Positions 25,171-32,269 of a stretch of DNA of 44,030 nucleotides are shown here, piece after piece. The stretch lies in assembly GCA_020354625.1 (NCBI GenBank), contig CP070651.1, positions 1,790,465 to 1,834,494 on the forward strand, in the 5' to 3' direction. The position numbers were made by a program, and so were the translations under genes. The stretch's first letter is position 1; every line of letters starts with the position of its first letter. Source of the stretch: Trueperaceae bacterium (GTDB lineage Bacteria > Deinococcota > Deinococci > Deinococcales > Trueperaceae). The notes below the pieces were generated by a model. It worked only from the letters and a program-made list of their open reading frames with translations, did not search any database and was not told the origin of the DNA.

Positions 25171-26259
25171 TTACTCCCTTTCAAGCTCTGTCTCGTAGCT
25201 CTCTGATGTCACGGAGACCTCTCTGTCCCCACGTCTACCCGCACGGTCCAGAGCCGGCAGAATCACACCGTCGGAGCCGGGCATACCCGCGCCTATCCGC
25301 TCGGCTCGAGCGACCAACACCAGGGTCCACACCTTTCGCAAGATCGAGATCGTCTGCGGGTCCACCCACCGTAGCAAGGCAACCAACATACCTATCTGAG
25401 CGAACCTCTCGGCCCAAGCGAGGCTCTGCTCTTCGAGGTGGAGCGCCTGGGCAACACGTTCCTCAGAACCTCTCCACGCAGCGTTGTGGGCAGCCAGGAC
25501 CCCGGTGCGCGCAGCGACCGGATTGGCAGCCAATAACACGCCGAGCCCCGGTGCGTGATGGCGGCTGATCAGCCAGCTGAGCGCAGCCGTGCTGAAGGCT
25601 GTGCTGGTGATACGCCTCTGGTATGCGTCGAGACGCTGTTGGGCTGCCGGTAAGGCAGGTGGTGGCGAGACGCCCCGCTCGTGCAGCGATCTCACAACGG
25701 CACTCTCGAACCTTGTGGTGGCGATGGCCGCGCTGCTCGCCAGACCGACCAGGTCCTCTCGAAGAGCATAGACGCCCGTTCCCGCAACGGAGGCGATGTC
25801 GCCGAGTCCGGCAGCCAGATGTCGGCGTTTCCCAAAAAGCGGTAGCGACGGGAGGTAACCCGAGAGAATGGTGAGAAGGCTCGAGAGCAGAAACAGGCTA
25901 TAGAACCCCGAAAAGAGCGAGGGGCCGGCCCAGAGGCGCTTGACGCAGAGTGCCACGAGCATGGTGCTAGGCGTCAAGGTGCGCCAGGCCAGGTTGCCAA
26001 CTTCGGCGCCGGGTTTTTCGGGCACCACAGCCCGAAGCTCGTTCAGGCGCACGGCGAGCGCTTCGCTCATCTGCGTATCGGGGTCACACTCGATCAGGAC
26101 CCGGCCCGAGCACGCATTGGCTCGAACCGAACGAACCTCGGGAAGCTCTAGCAGACCCGCATTTAGCCTCGCCGCCAACACTGGGTTGCCGCACAGACCG
26201 GGCACCGCGAGGCGAAACCGTCCCGGAAGCCGATGAACCATACGTACATCCGAAGTCAT
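25171..26259 (-). CDS. HMA-like domain protein without ATPase core
   Basis: 362 residues. The N-terminal ~75 residues (VRMVHRLPGRFRLAVPGLCGNPVLAARLNAGLLELPEVRSVRANACSGRVLIECDP) match the HMA-like domain at the start of CtpC-type heavy-metal ATPases, which lacks the CXXC metal site. Two or three hydrophobic segments follow (LFSGFYSLFLLSSLLTILSGYL), then helical parts. No P-type actuator, DKTGT or GDGxND motif is present, so it is not a pump, perhaps a decayed or regulatory relative. The start is ATG 26259; an open extension to 26385 has no Shine-Dalgarno. It heads the operon ending in GerW, and box D lies upstream. Confidence 0.72.
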   Translation of the reverse strand: MTSDVRMVHRLPGRFRLAVPGLCGNPVLAARLNAGLLELPEVRSVRANACSGRVLIECDPDTQMSEALAVRLNELRAVVPEKPGAEVGNLAWRTLTPSTMLVALCVKRLWAGPSLFSGFYSLFLLSSLLTILSGYLPSLPLFGKRRHLAAGLGDIASVAGTGVYALREDLVGLASSAAIATTRFESAVVRSLHERGVSPPPALPAAQQRLDAYQRRITSTAFSTAALSWLISRHHAPGLGVLLAANPVAARTGVLAAHNAAWRGSEERVAQALHLEEQSLAWAERFAQIGMLVALLRWVDPQTISILRKVWTLVLVARAERIGAGMPGSDGVILPALDRAGRRGDREVSVTSESYETELERE

Positions 26260-26377
26260 CGAGAGATCTCCATTAGGAAGAACCGGGGCCGGATACATTC
26301 CCTCTGTCAAGAGACCACATAACACCCCCCGGCTACTCTTCTCTCTTGAGTCTAGGTCGAGACCCAGGCATCTCGGT

Positions 26378-26392
26378 AGAGTCATTTGTCCT
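26378..26392 (-). promoter_or_regulatory. DosR-like box D (HMA/GerW operon)
   Basis: On the minus strand it reads AGGACAAATGACTCT. A -10-like TAGACT (26349-26354, minus) lies 33.5 bp from the centre, facing the HMA-like gene. It partly overlaps a separate 16-bp dyad TTGTCC-N4-GGACAA (26386-26401). Confidence 0.5.
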
Positions 26393-26424
26393 TGGGGACA
26401 ACCGGTTAAAAAGGTCTACGAACC

Positions 26425-26439
26425 GGGACAAATTGCCCT
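26425..26439 (+). promoter_or_regulatory. DosR-like box C (26551 gene)
   Basis: GGGACAAATTGCCCT. A good -10, TATACT (26462-26467), lies 32.5 bp from the centre and faces the 95-residue gene. It is divergent from box D, 47 bp away centre to centre. Confidence 0.6.
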
Positions 26440-26550
26440 TATATCTCCACACGAGGCTCCTTATACTGAATATCGTCTGTACGGTGAGACGCTCCGGCAA
26501 CAGAGTGGGCGTCTGGTCTTACATATTCGGTCATGTTAGGTCGGTGATGC

Positions 26551-26838
26551 ATGATGAAAGAGATCGAATTGGCAGGACATGAACTCAAAGCCGGCAACCT
26601 CCTCACGGGCCGGACGTTATGGGGGCTCGGGCTCGCAGGTGCGGCCGTACTGTTGACACTACCCGCTTCGCGCCGCATGCTCCGCAAGGCGCTGGTCAGC
26701 AGCCTGGCAACCGGAATGGTCGCCCGCGATCAAGTCCAAAAACTAGGACAGGAGTGGAAGGAGATCGTCGCCGAGGCCCGCAACCGGCGAGAGATCACCA
26801 CCGAGGTGGAGGCGACGCAACCGAGCACGCCGAGTTGA
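26551..26838 (+). CDS. Small membrane-associated protein (DUF5132/YtxH-like paralogue)
   Basis: 95 residues with one hydrophobic segment (TLWGLGLAGAAVLLTLPA) then SRRMLRKALVSSLATGMVARDQVQKLGQEWKEIVAEARNRREI, a positively charged amphipathic helix. The layout matches the 114-residue protein across the divergent promoter. The start is ATG 26551 or the adjacent ATG 26554, with only a weak Shine-Dalgarno. DosR-like box C and a TATACT -10 sit upstream. Function unknown; its promoter suggests induction together with the divergent operon. Confidence 0.7.
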   Translation: MMKEIELAGHELKAGNLLTGRTLWGLGLAGAAVLLTLPASRRMLRKALVSSLATGMVARDQVQKLGQEWKEIVAEARNRREITTEVEATQPSTPS

Positions 26839-26911
26839 ACCGACTCCGCGTTGCGCAAAGTTCTCGCATTCTGCCGCATCCACCACACCGGCATCGCCAG
26901 GTGATCGGTAG

Positions 26912-26935
26912 GTACGCTGCCGGGCGCCAGCGTAC
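26912..26935 (+). terminator. Possible terminator hairpin after the 26551 gene
   Basis: GTACGCTG (26912-26919) pairs with CAGCGTAC (26928-26935) across an 8-nt loop. No T-run follows. The rest of the 269-bp gap 26839-27107 holds nothing I recognise. Confidence 0.4.
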
Positions 26936-27107
26936 GTGCCTGCCAACCGACGCCCCACCTCTTCTCTTGCTCGTCGAGGGCAGCGGGGCGCGCTACGATC
27001 TTGGCGCAAAGGAGAAGGCTCAGATATGCTTGGCGTGGGATCGGCTTCCCGTGGCGTGCCGAGAGAAACTTGCGATGGACGATCCCCGCAGCAAGTAGGA
27101 GAGTGCT

Positions 27108-27887
27108 ATGGGTGACGAGAAAGAGGACGGTCGAGAGAAGTCGGGATCTTTCCCGATACCGGGAAGGGGTTGGAGGGAGATCTCACCAGCGAACCGTTAC
27201 GCCGCACCGGTAGGGGACGAAACCGACCCCCTACGCAAACCGGTGGGTGAACCATCAAGGTCGCAGAGGTACTTCCATGCCGGGAACGATGTCATCACAG
27301 ATCACCCCTGGGCGCGGGGGGTGACGTTCAACGTGGCCGGCGATTACCGCTACCTCTCCGATGGCTACTACGCCTCGCTCGAGGCAGAGTTGCGTGGCTG
27401 GCACATCCATCCCACCACCTCGGAAGCGTTGGACGGCTACATCGCACCGATCGCCGCGGAAAAGGCGGCCCGGGGGGGGCTGGCGGTTCCCGAAAGCAGT
27501 ATCGTGCTCGACACCGCAACCCTACCCGCTCTCGTCCACCCCGTCAACCCGTTCTCGCACCACCCCGAACTGATCTACTCCCAAGCAGAGGTACTCACTA
27601 AGCTCGGCACCTTGACGAGGGTCGGCAAGTACGTCGCTTTTTGCCAACACCTTCCAGAGTCCTTCGAAATCAAGGTGCTCCCCTGCATCTTTGGCCGTAC
27701 CCCGGACTCGACATTCGAACACTTGCTACAGCGCAGCTTCGATGTCTTCAAGCTCCCGTTGATGAGAGTGAGGTTGATCGACACCGACAAGACCACTCTC
27801 TTTTCAGGTATCGAGCCGCTGCCGCTCGAGCAACTCACCTCCGCAGAACTCGCTCTTGTAGAAGAGCTGGGCACGTGGCAGACCTAG
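27108..27887 (+). CDS. RimK-like ATP-grasp N-terminal (RLAN) domain protein
   Basis: 259 residues. After a disordered start (about 1-60), TFNVAGDYRYLSDGYYASLEAELRGWHIHPTTSEALDGYIAP matches the core of the RLAN domain, which normally forms the N-terminal half of RimK-family amidoligases. A second conserved-looking part (FEIKVLPCIFGRTPDSTFEHLLQRSFDVFKLPLMRVRLI) follows. Here the ATP-grasp part is in a separate gene that overlaps this one by 13 bp in another frame. AGGAGAG lies 4 nt before the ATG. It presumably works with the ATP-grasp protein in attaching an amino acid or amine to a carboxylate; substrate unknown. Confidence 0.8.
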   Translation: MGDEKEDGREKSGSFPIPGRGWREISPANRYAAPVGDETDPLRKPVGEPSRSQRYFHAGNDVITDHPWARGVTFNVAGDYRYLSDGYYASLEAELRGWHIHPTTSEALDGYIAPIAAEKAARGGLAVPESSIVLDTATLPALVHPVNPFSHHPELIYSQAEVLTKLGTLTRVGKYVAFCQHLPESFEIKVLPCIFGRTPDSTFEHLLQRSFDVFKLPLMRVRLIDTDKTTLFSGIEPLPLEQLTSAELALVEELGTWQT

Positions 27888-28753
27888 CGATCTTCACCGA
27901 CCGAAGAACGGTGCGCTCTGCTGACGAACTGACGGCCCTGATCCGCTTCCGGAAGGCCGCCTTCGATGGCGGGCACAAGCTGGATCTCCTGTTTTACACC
28001 GAACTCAGCTACCTCTCAAACTACCAGGGAATCCTGATTCGCACCCTCACCGATCCCCTCAATACCGCCTACGTGGTGGCTAAGTGGGCGGAGATCTATG
28101 GCATCCGTGTCCTGGACACACCGGACAGCATTCGAATCTGCTGCGACAAGGTCAACATGTACGGCCGTCTCATGAAGGCGCGCGTACCGATTCCCCAAAC
28201 GGCCTTTTTGGGCAAGGAGGACCTCGTGCCAGCGAGGGCCGAAGCGCTGTTCGATGCCTGGGGCTTTCCACTCATCTTGAAGGCCCCGAACTCGAGCTTT
28301 TCGGCCTATGTCGAAAAGGTGGCTACCCCGCACGAATTCGTCAGCATCGGCAGGCGCTTTTTTCGGAGGGCGGATCGAATCGTGGTGCAGGGCTTCGTGA
28401 AGAGCAGCTTCGACTGGCGCGTCATCACCCTAGGACAAGACGTCCTCGCCGTGGTCAAGTACGTCTTTGCCCCAGACCGTTGGAAAACCGAGCAGCGCTC
28501 GGAAAGCGGAGAGTGGGCGACCGTGGTCGCCGTCGCAGTCGAGGAGGCGGATCAGGGGTTGCTCGAGCTGGCCCGAGCAGCAGCCGCAGCGATGGGTAAT
28601 AGCCTCTACGGGATCGATATCAAAGAGGTCGAAGGAGGCTACCTGGTGATCGAGGTCAACGACAACCCCACCATCGCAGCTGGACAGGAAGATCGAGCCA
28701 ACCCGGATATCTACGAGAGGATCGTTGCCTACCTTGCCAGCGAGGTGGGGTGA
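27875..28753 (+). CDS. RimK-type ATP-grasp ligase, catalytic part
   Basis: 292 residues from GTG 27875. The RimK fold is clear: a pre-ATP-grasp part ending YGIRVLDTPDSIRICCDKVNMYGRLMKARVPIPQTAFL, the ATP-binding FPLILKAPNSSFSAYVEKV and IVVQGFVKSSFDWRVITLGQDVLAVVKYV, and the Mg2+ site IDIKEVEGGYLVIEVNDNPTI. The enzyme should form an amide bond through an acyl-phosphate, as RimK, LysX and CofF do. Usual homologues are ~490-residue fusions with the RLAN domain; here the two parts are split with a 13-bp overlap. Its 3' end overlaps the convergent GNAT-C39 gene by 25 bp. Confidence 0.87.
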   Translation: MADLAIFTDRRTVRSADELTALIRFRKAAFDGGHKLDLLFYTELSYLSNYQGILIRTLTDPLNTAYVVAKWAEIYGIRVLDTPDSIRICCDKVNMYGRLMKARVPIPQTAFLGKEDLVPARAEALFDAWGFPLILKAPNSSFSAYVEKVATPHEFVSIGRRFFRRADRIVVQGFVKSSFDWRVITLGQDVLAVVKYVFAPDRWKTEQRSESGEWATVVAVAVEEADQGLLELARAAAAAMGNSLYGIDIKEVEGGYLVIEVNDNPTIAAGQEDRANPDIYERIVAYLASEVG

Positions 28754-29847
28754 GCAAGGCGTTCGAGAACCACCATATACCGGTGGCGCGCCTTACCGAA
28801 GCGGCTCGACTGTTCGAACGACTCGGCATTGAGCGGCAAATTGAGACTGTCGGCACGATCGGTCCCGGGAGGAATCCACGGGTCGTGCAGGTAGAGGTGG
28901 GAGGAATCGTAACCCGTGACCACCACCCAATGGGGTTGTTTTTCGCCGTAGAGGCGGTAGCCGCTCACCAGCAGCAGCGGGATAGCCCCTCGGCTCAGCC
29001 GAGCCACCACATCGTCGAAGGTGAAGTTCTGGATTTCGACTGCGCCGCCCAGGTTTTGAAGGTCCTCGAGAAACCTCTCATGGCAAAGGGAAATCACATC
29101 TTTCTTTTCAGGGCGGCGGACCGAATCGAGGAACGGCACGGCGGCATCGCGGCTGACCACCGTCGCCCCGAAGCCGCGCCGCAACGCAGCGACCGCCAAA
29201 CCGTAGGGGCTACAGCCACCGTGCCCGGAGAGCATGAAGATGGTCGTCGCCTCGCGCCACAGCTCGAGTTCGAGGTCCCGTCCGAACGCGGCATCGTATC
29301 CCAGCGACCGCAGCGCCATCATGAGGGCGGCCGGGCCGCAGGTGAAGTCGAGGGATTGCGCATAGAAGGGAACTTCAACGAGGTGGGCGGGTTCGCCCTT
29401 GAGCTGTTTCCTCAAGCGCAAGGCGGAACTGTGATCTTCATAGTAATCCTTGGTAAGACCCATCAAAACGTACTCGTGACGCTGGTAGAGCGCCAAGGCA
29501 GCAGCGTTGTCCTCGCGTACTTCGAGCCTCATGGTAAAACAGCCCCGCTTCACGGCCGCCTGTTCCGCCGCTGCCAACAGCGAGCTGCCGATGCCTCGGT
29601 TCCTCTCGTGAGGATCGACCACGAGCGAGTAGAGCCGCGCCCCGTGAAACCCTCGCCGATAAAGAACCACGGCGTCGCCCACGATGGTTCCCTCCCGCTC
29701 GGCGACCAGAATGTCGGCGTTGGCCTTCTCCAGCAGATAGTACCAGTTGTCGGCCGTGATACGGTCGCTTGAGAAGGTTCTCTCCAAGCGGTCGAGCGCC
29801 TCGATATCAGCGGCTTTGGCCCAGCGTATCGACAAGATCGCATTCAT
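28729..29847 (-). CDS. GNAT acetyltransferase-C39-like peptidase fusion
   Basis: 372 residues. N-terminal GNAT domain (about 5-140) with the acetyl-CoA loop VVDPHERNRGIGSSLL (about 76-91) and ALYQRHEY. The C-terminal C39-like papain-fold domain has Cys170 (DFTCGPAALMMAL), His306 (QPHWVVVTGYD) and Asp322 (YLHDPW). This fusion is known as a neighbour of RLAN/RimK amidoligases, a context described by comparative genomics as peptide or small-molecule modification systems. Start ATG 29847 is chosen because GGAG lies 5 nt upstream; the frame continues to 29886. It is convergent with, and overlaps, the ATP-grasp gene, which fits opposing or paired functions (ligation versus cleavage). Confidence 0.88.
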   Translation of the reverse strand: MNAILSIRWAKAADIEALDRLERTFSSDRITADNWYYLLEKANADILVAEREGTIVGDAVVLYRRGFHGARLYSLVVDPHERNRGIGSSLLAAAEQAAVKRGCFTMRLEVREDNAAALALYQRHEYVLMGLTKDYYEDHSSALRLRKQLKGEPAHLVEVPFYAQSLDFTCGPAALMMALRSLGYDAAFGRDLELELWREATTIFMLSGHGGCSPYGLAVAALRRGFGATVVSRDAAVPFLDSVRRPEKKDVISLCHERFLEDLQNLGGAVEIQNFTFDDVVARLSRGAIPLLLVSGYRLYGEKQPHWVVVTGYDSSHLYLHDPWIPPGTDRADSLNLPLNAESFEQSSRFGKARHRYMVVLERLAHPTSLAR

Positions 29848-29964
29848 CTTCACTCCATCGCTCCACGAAGCCTCCGGTGGACACACGGCCTCCTCCCTCT
29901 ACCCTTTTCACCTAATACACCCAAACGCCCAAGGTCGTGATCCCGCCGACCTCGAAGGCGTAGC

Positions 29965-30774
29965 CTAGACACTACCGAAGCGCGCCTCGACCTCGAGCGA
30001 ATTGCCCGCCACGACCGACAGGTCGTGCAACCGCACCGCACCCAGAGAGAGTCCTGTCAAAGAGATCCGCTTGCCCTCGAACTTACGAAGCTGCTGCTGA
30101 ACGATGGTGCTGAGAACGGCGCTGAGAGGTCCGGCGCCCTTGCAACTGAGGCCCGATACCGTCGCGTTGAGCCCCTCATCGATGGCTAGATGGCCGCCGA
30201 TCTCGAGCGTTGCCGTCACCTTGGAGACCAATATCTTGCGACCGGCCCGAATGCGCACGGCCACCCGAGCCGAACGCTCGGTCTCCTGCACCAGCTCGAG
30301 CCCGGTCTCCTCGACGGTGACGCCTTGCTGCTGTGCCGCTCGTTTGGCTCCTGTCAACAAGAGCCGCTCGATGTCTTGTCTTGAAATCGAGACCCGGACC
30401 GATCCCTCGCCACCAGCAAGGACCAGCAGCGGCTTCCCCTGCTCGCTCTGCTGAAAACCGAAGGTCACATCCAGGGCGTTGAGGCCAACCGTCAGATAGG
30501 CGTCTTCCATGCGGATCGGCTCGCCTTTTAGGGTAAAGGACTTAGCGGTGAACTCCGGAATGATCTCACCGATGCCTCTGGGGGGAGGCGGGTTTTCGAG
30601 GCGCCAGCTCGCCTGATCGAGTTCGATATCGAGGCCGTCGAGATCCGGAAAGTCCCCTCGAACCCTCACCGGCGTACCGTCAACCGGCAACTCGAACAGC
30701 TCGGCGAGCGCCTCTTCGAGCGCCGCGGCCAGCGCCGCGGCAGAGGGTAGGGTGGAGGTCTTCAACGCGAACAT
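29965..30774 (-). CDS. DUF2993/LmeA-like protein
   Basis: 269 residues. The beta-rich repeating pattern (VRVRGDFPDLDGLDIELDQASWRLE..., AYLTVGLNALDVTFGFQQ, VRVSISRQDIERLLL, ISLTGLSLGAVRLHDLSVVAGNSLEVEARFGSV) fits DUF2993, a lipid-binding tubular fold also found in mycobacterial LmeA. No signal peptide is evident from ATG 30774 (MFALKTSTLPSAAALAAALEEAL), so it may act at the inner face of the membrane or in the cytoplasm. GAGGA lies 9 nt upstream of that ATG; the frame runs on to 30822. Stand-alone gene. Confidence 0.68.
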   Translation of the reverse strand: MFALKTSTLPSAAALAAALEEALAELFELPVDGTPVRVRGDFPDLDGLDIELDQASWRLENPPPPRGIGEIIPEFTAKSFTLKGEPIRMEDAYLTVGLNALDVTFGFQQSEQGKPLLVLAGGEGSVRVSISRQDIERLLLTGAKRAAQQQGVTVEETGLELVQETERSARVAVRIRAGRKILVSKVTATLEIGGHLAIDEGLNATVSGLSCKGAGPLSAVLSTIVQQQLRKFEGKRISLTGLSLGAVRLHDLSVVAGNSLEVEARFGSV

Positions 30775-30874
30775 AGTTTTGATTCCTCGAGGAGCAGGTG
30801 GATCCCACTCCCGCAAACGCACCCCCCTAGTGTAGCGCTTGGTTCGTGGATTATCCCTTACCCACCACCAGAAT

Positions 30875-31067
30875 CGTAATGGGTAAGGGGGAATGGGTAA
30901 TGCATGAGTCAGCCTCGAACGAGCGCGTTCACCGCTCCCGAGTTACAACAATCTAAGAAGACAGACTCAGGCACGATCCTTCGCATCACCCATTACCCAT
31001 CACCTTTCCATCAGGCAAACGTCGACACAGACTGGCTCGGACGTGAACATTCACATCACCCATCACC
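30875..31067. repeat. Heptamer-arm palindromic repeat, copy 9 plus a trailing half-arm
   Basis: Full element at about 30875-31006 (left arm cgtaatgggtaagggg, right arm ccttcgcatcacccattacc). A short extra arm catcacccatcacc follows at 31054-31067. It fills most of the 358-bp gap before the CHAD gene. This is the last copy in the window; none occurs from 31.1 to 44.0 kb. Confidence 0.82.
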
Positions 31068-31120
31068 TCTTTCTGAAACGTCACCGATGGTCGCAGACTG
31101 GCGCGGGTAGTGCCTCACGC

Positions 31121-31126
31121 TATACT
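31121..31126 (+). promoter_or_regulatory. -10 box of a leaderless transcript (CHAD gene)
   Basis: TATACT ends 6 nt before the ATG at 31133, so transcription should start at or next to the start codon. No Shine-Dalgarno fits in between. This arrangement is common in Deinococcota. Confidence 0.6.
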
Positions 31127-31132
31127 CTAGAC

Positions 31133-32233
31133 ATGGGAGAGCTCCTGAACAACTCAGTTGAGCTAGCCAGCAGGCAACTCGCACTCGGTTTATTAGATAA
31201 GGCCAACAAAAACGCCAAGCATTTCCAGGAGGGGAGCGACCCCGAAGCGCTCCACGACTTCCGAGTCGGGATCCGGCGGCTGCGAACCATCTTGCGGGCC
31301 TACAGCCCCTACCTGGAAAAGCAGGTTGCCAAGAAGCTGCGCAAGCGCCTCGGCGAGCTGATGGACAAGACGAGTGCCGACCGGGACGACGAGGTTCATG
31401 TCGCCTGGTTGGAAGCGCAGCTCGCCCGCCGTAAGCTCCCCAAGTTGCAGCAACAGGGAATGACGCACCTGCTCGAGCAGCTAAGGGGCGAGAAGGACCA
31501 TGAGGAGATCTCGAGTTCGATACTCGGAGAGTACGGCAAACTCTCCAACCGGCTGAGCGCCAGGCTACAAAAGAGCAGCCGGCGCATCAAGCTCGATAAG
31601 AGTGGGCGGCCCCTCAGCTTTGCTGTGGCCACCGCTACCATCGTCAGCTTCCACGCGGCCCTGTTGCAAGGCCAGCTCGGCGAAATTCACTCGGTCGACG
31701 ACGAAGAACCCGCACATCAGGCACGGCTCACCGTCAAGAAGCTCAGATATCTGCTCGAGCCCCTGCGAAAAGAGCTGAAAGGGGCTGCCACGACGGTACG
31801 AAAGCTCAAAGATCTGCAAGACATCCTCGGAGATCTGCACGACCTGCACACGCTCGAGGAGCGGGTGGAGAACGTGACCTCAGCAGCTGCCACCGATTGG
31901 GCAGAGCGGCTTCTCGATAAGGCGACGCCGGATGTCTCGCTGCGCGAACTCAGCCAGGTGGACCCCGTACTCGAGCACTGTTTTGCGCTGGCCGCTACCC
32001 TCAAGCGCGTCCGAAGTGAGCAGGCGCGCCTCTATCAGCGGCTCTATATCCATTGGCTGGACGAACACGCTCAGGCCTTTTTCGAGTTGGTTGCAGAACT
32101 GTGTACGGAGCTGAGTGGGGAGCCGAGACAAGATACAACGAGCAACGCAGAACCCGGCGTTCAAGAGCCCGCAGCTCCAAAGGAAGAGACTGAAACAAAC
32201 CCCGTATCCGAGGAGCCAGAGGGAGTCTCGTAG
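31133..32233 (+). CDS. CHAD-domain protein
   Basis: 366 residues, helical. The CHAD signature is in HDFRVGIRRLRTILRAYSPYLEKQVAKKLRKRLGELMDKTSADRDDEV (about 38-85) and again in the second half-repeat HQARLTVKKLRYLLEPLRKELKGAATTVRKLKDLQDILGDLHDL. The many His, Arg and Lys residues form a basic surface that in this family binds inorganic polyphosphate. No CYTH/triphosphatase domain is fused or adjacent. The C-terminal ~30 residues are a disordered acidic tail. ATG 31133 is preferred over the upstream in-frame start at 31043, because that extension is encoded by repeat DNA and a -10 box lies right before 31133. Confidence 0.88.
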   Translation: MGELLNNSVELASRQLALGLLDKANKNAKHFQEGSDPEALHDFRVGIRRLRTILRAYSPYLEKQVAKKLRKRLGELMDKTSADRDDEVHVAWLEAQLARRKLPKLQQQGMTHLLEQLRGEKDHEEISSSILGEYGKLSNRLSARLQKSSRRIKLDKSGRPLSFAVATATIVSFHAALLQGQLGEIHSVDDEEPAHQARLTVKKLRYLLEPLRKELKGAATTVRKLKDLQDILGDLHDLHTLEERVENVTSAAATDWAERLLDKATPDVSLRELSQVDPVLEHCFALAATLKRVRSEQARLYQRLYIHWLDEHAQAFFELVAELCTELSGEPRQDTTSNAEPGVQEPAAPKEETETNPVSEEPEGVS

Positions 32234-32238
32234 ATACA

Positions 32239-32263
32239 GGGGGCCGGCCTTGAGCCGGCCCCC
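32239..32263. terminator. Bidirectional terminator hairpin
   Basis: A 10-bp GC stem GGGGGCCGGC/GCCGGCCCCC with a 5-nt loop, followed by GTTTGCT on the plus strand. It lies between the convergent CHAD and D-aminoacylase genes. Confidence 0.75.
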
Positions 32264-32269
32264 GTTTGC

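Noticed and set aside
28750-29772. 340-residue frame antisense to the GNAT-C39 gene
   Set aside because: The other strand encodes clear catalytic motifs; the antisense product looks like no known protein.
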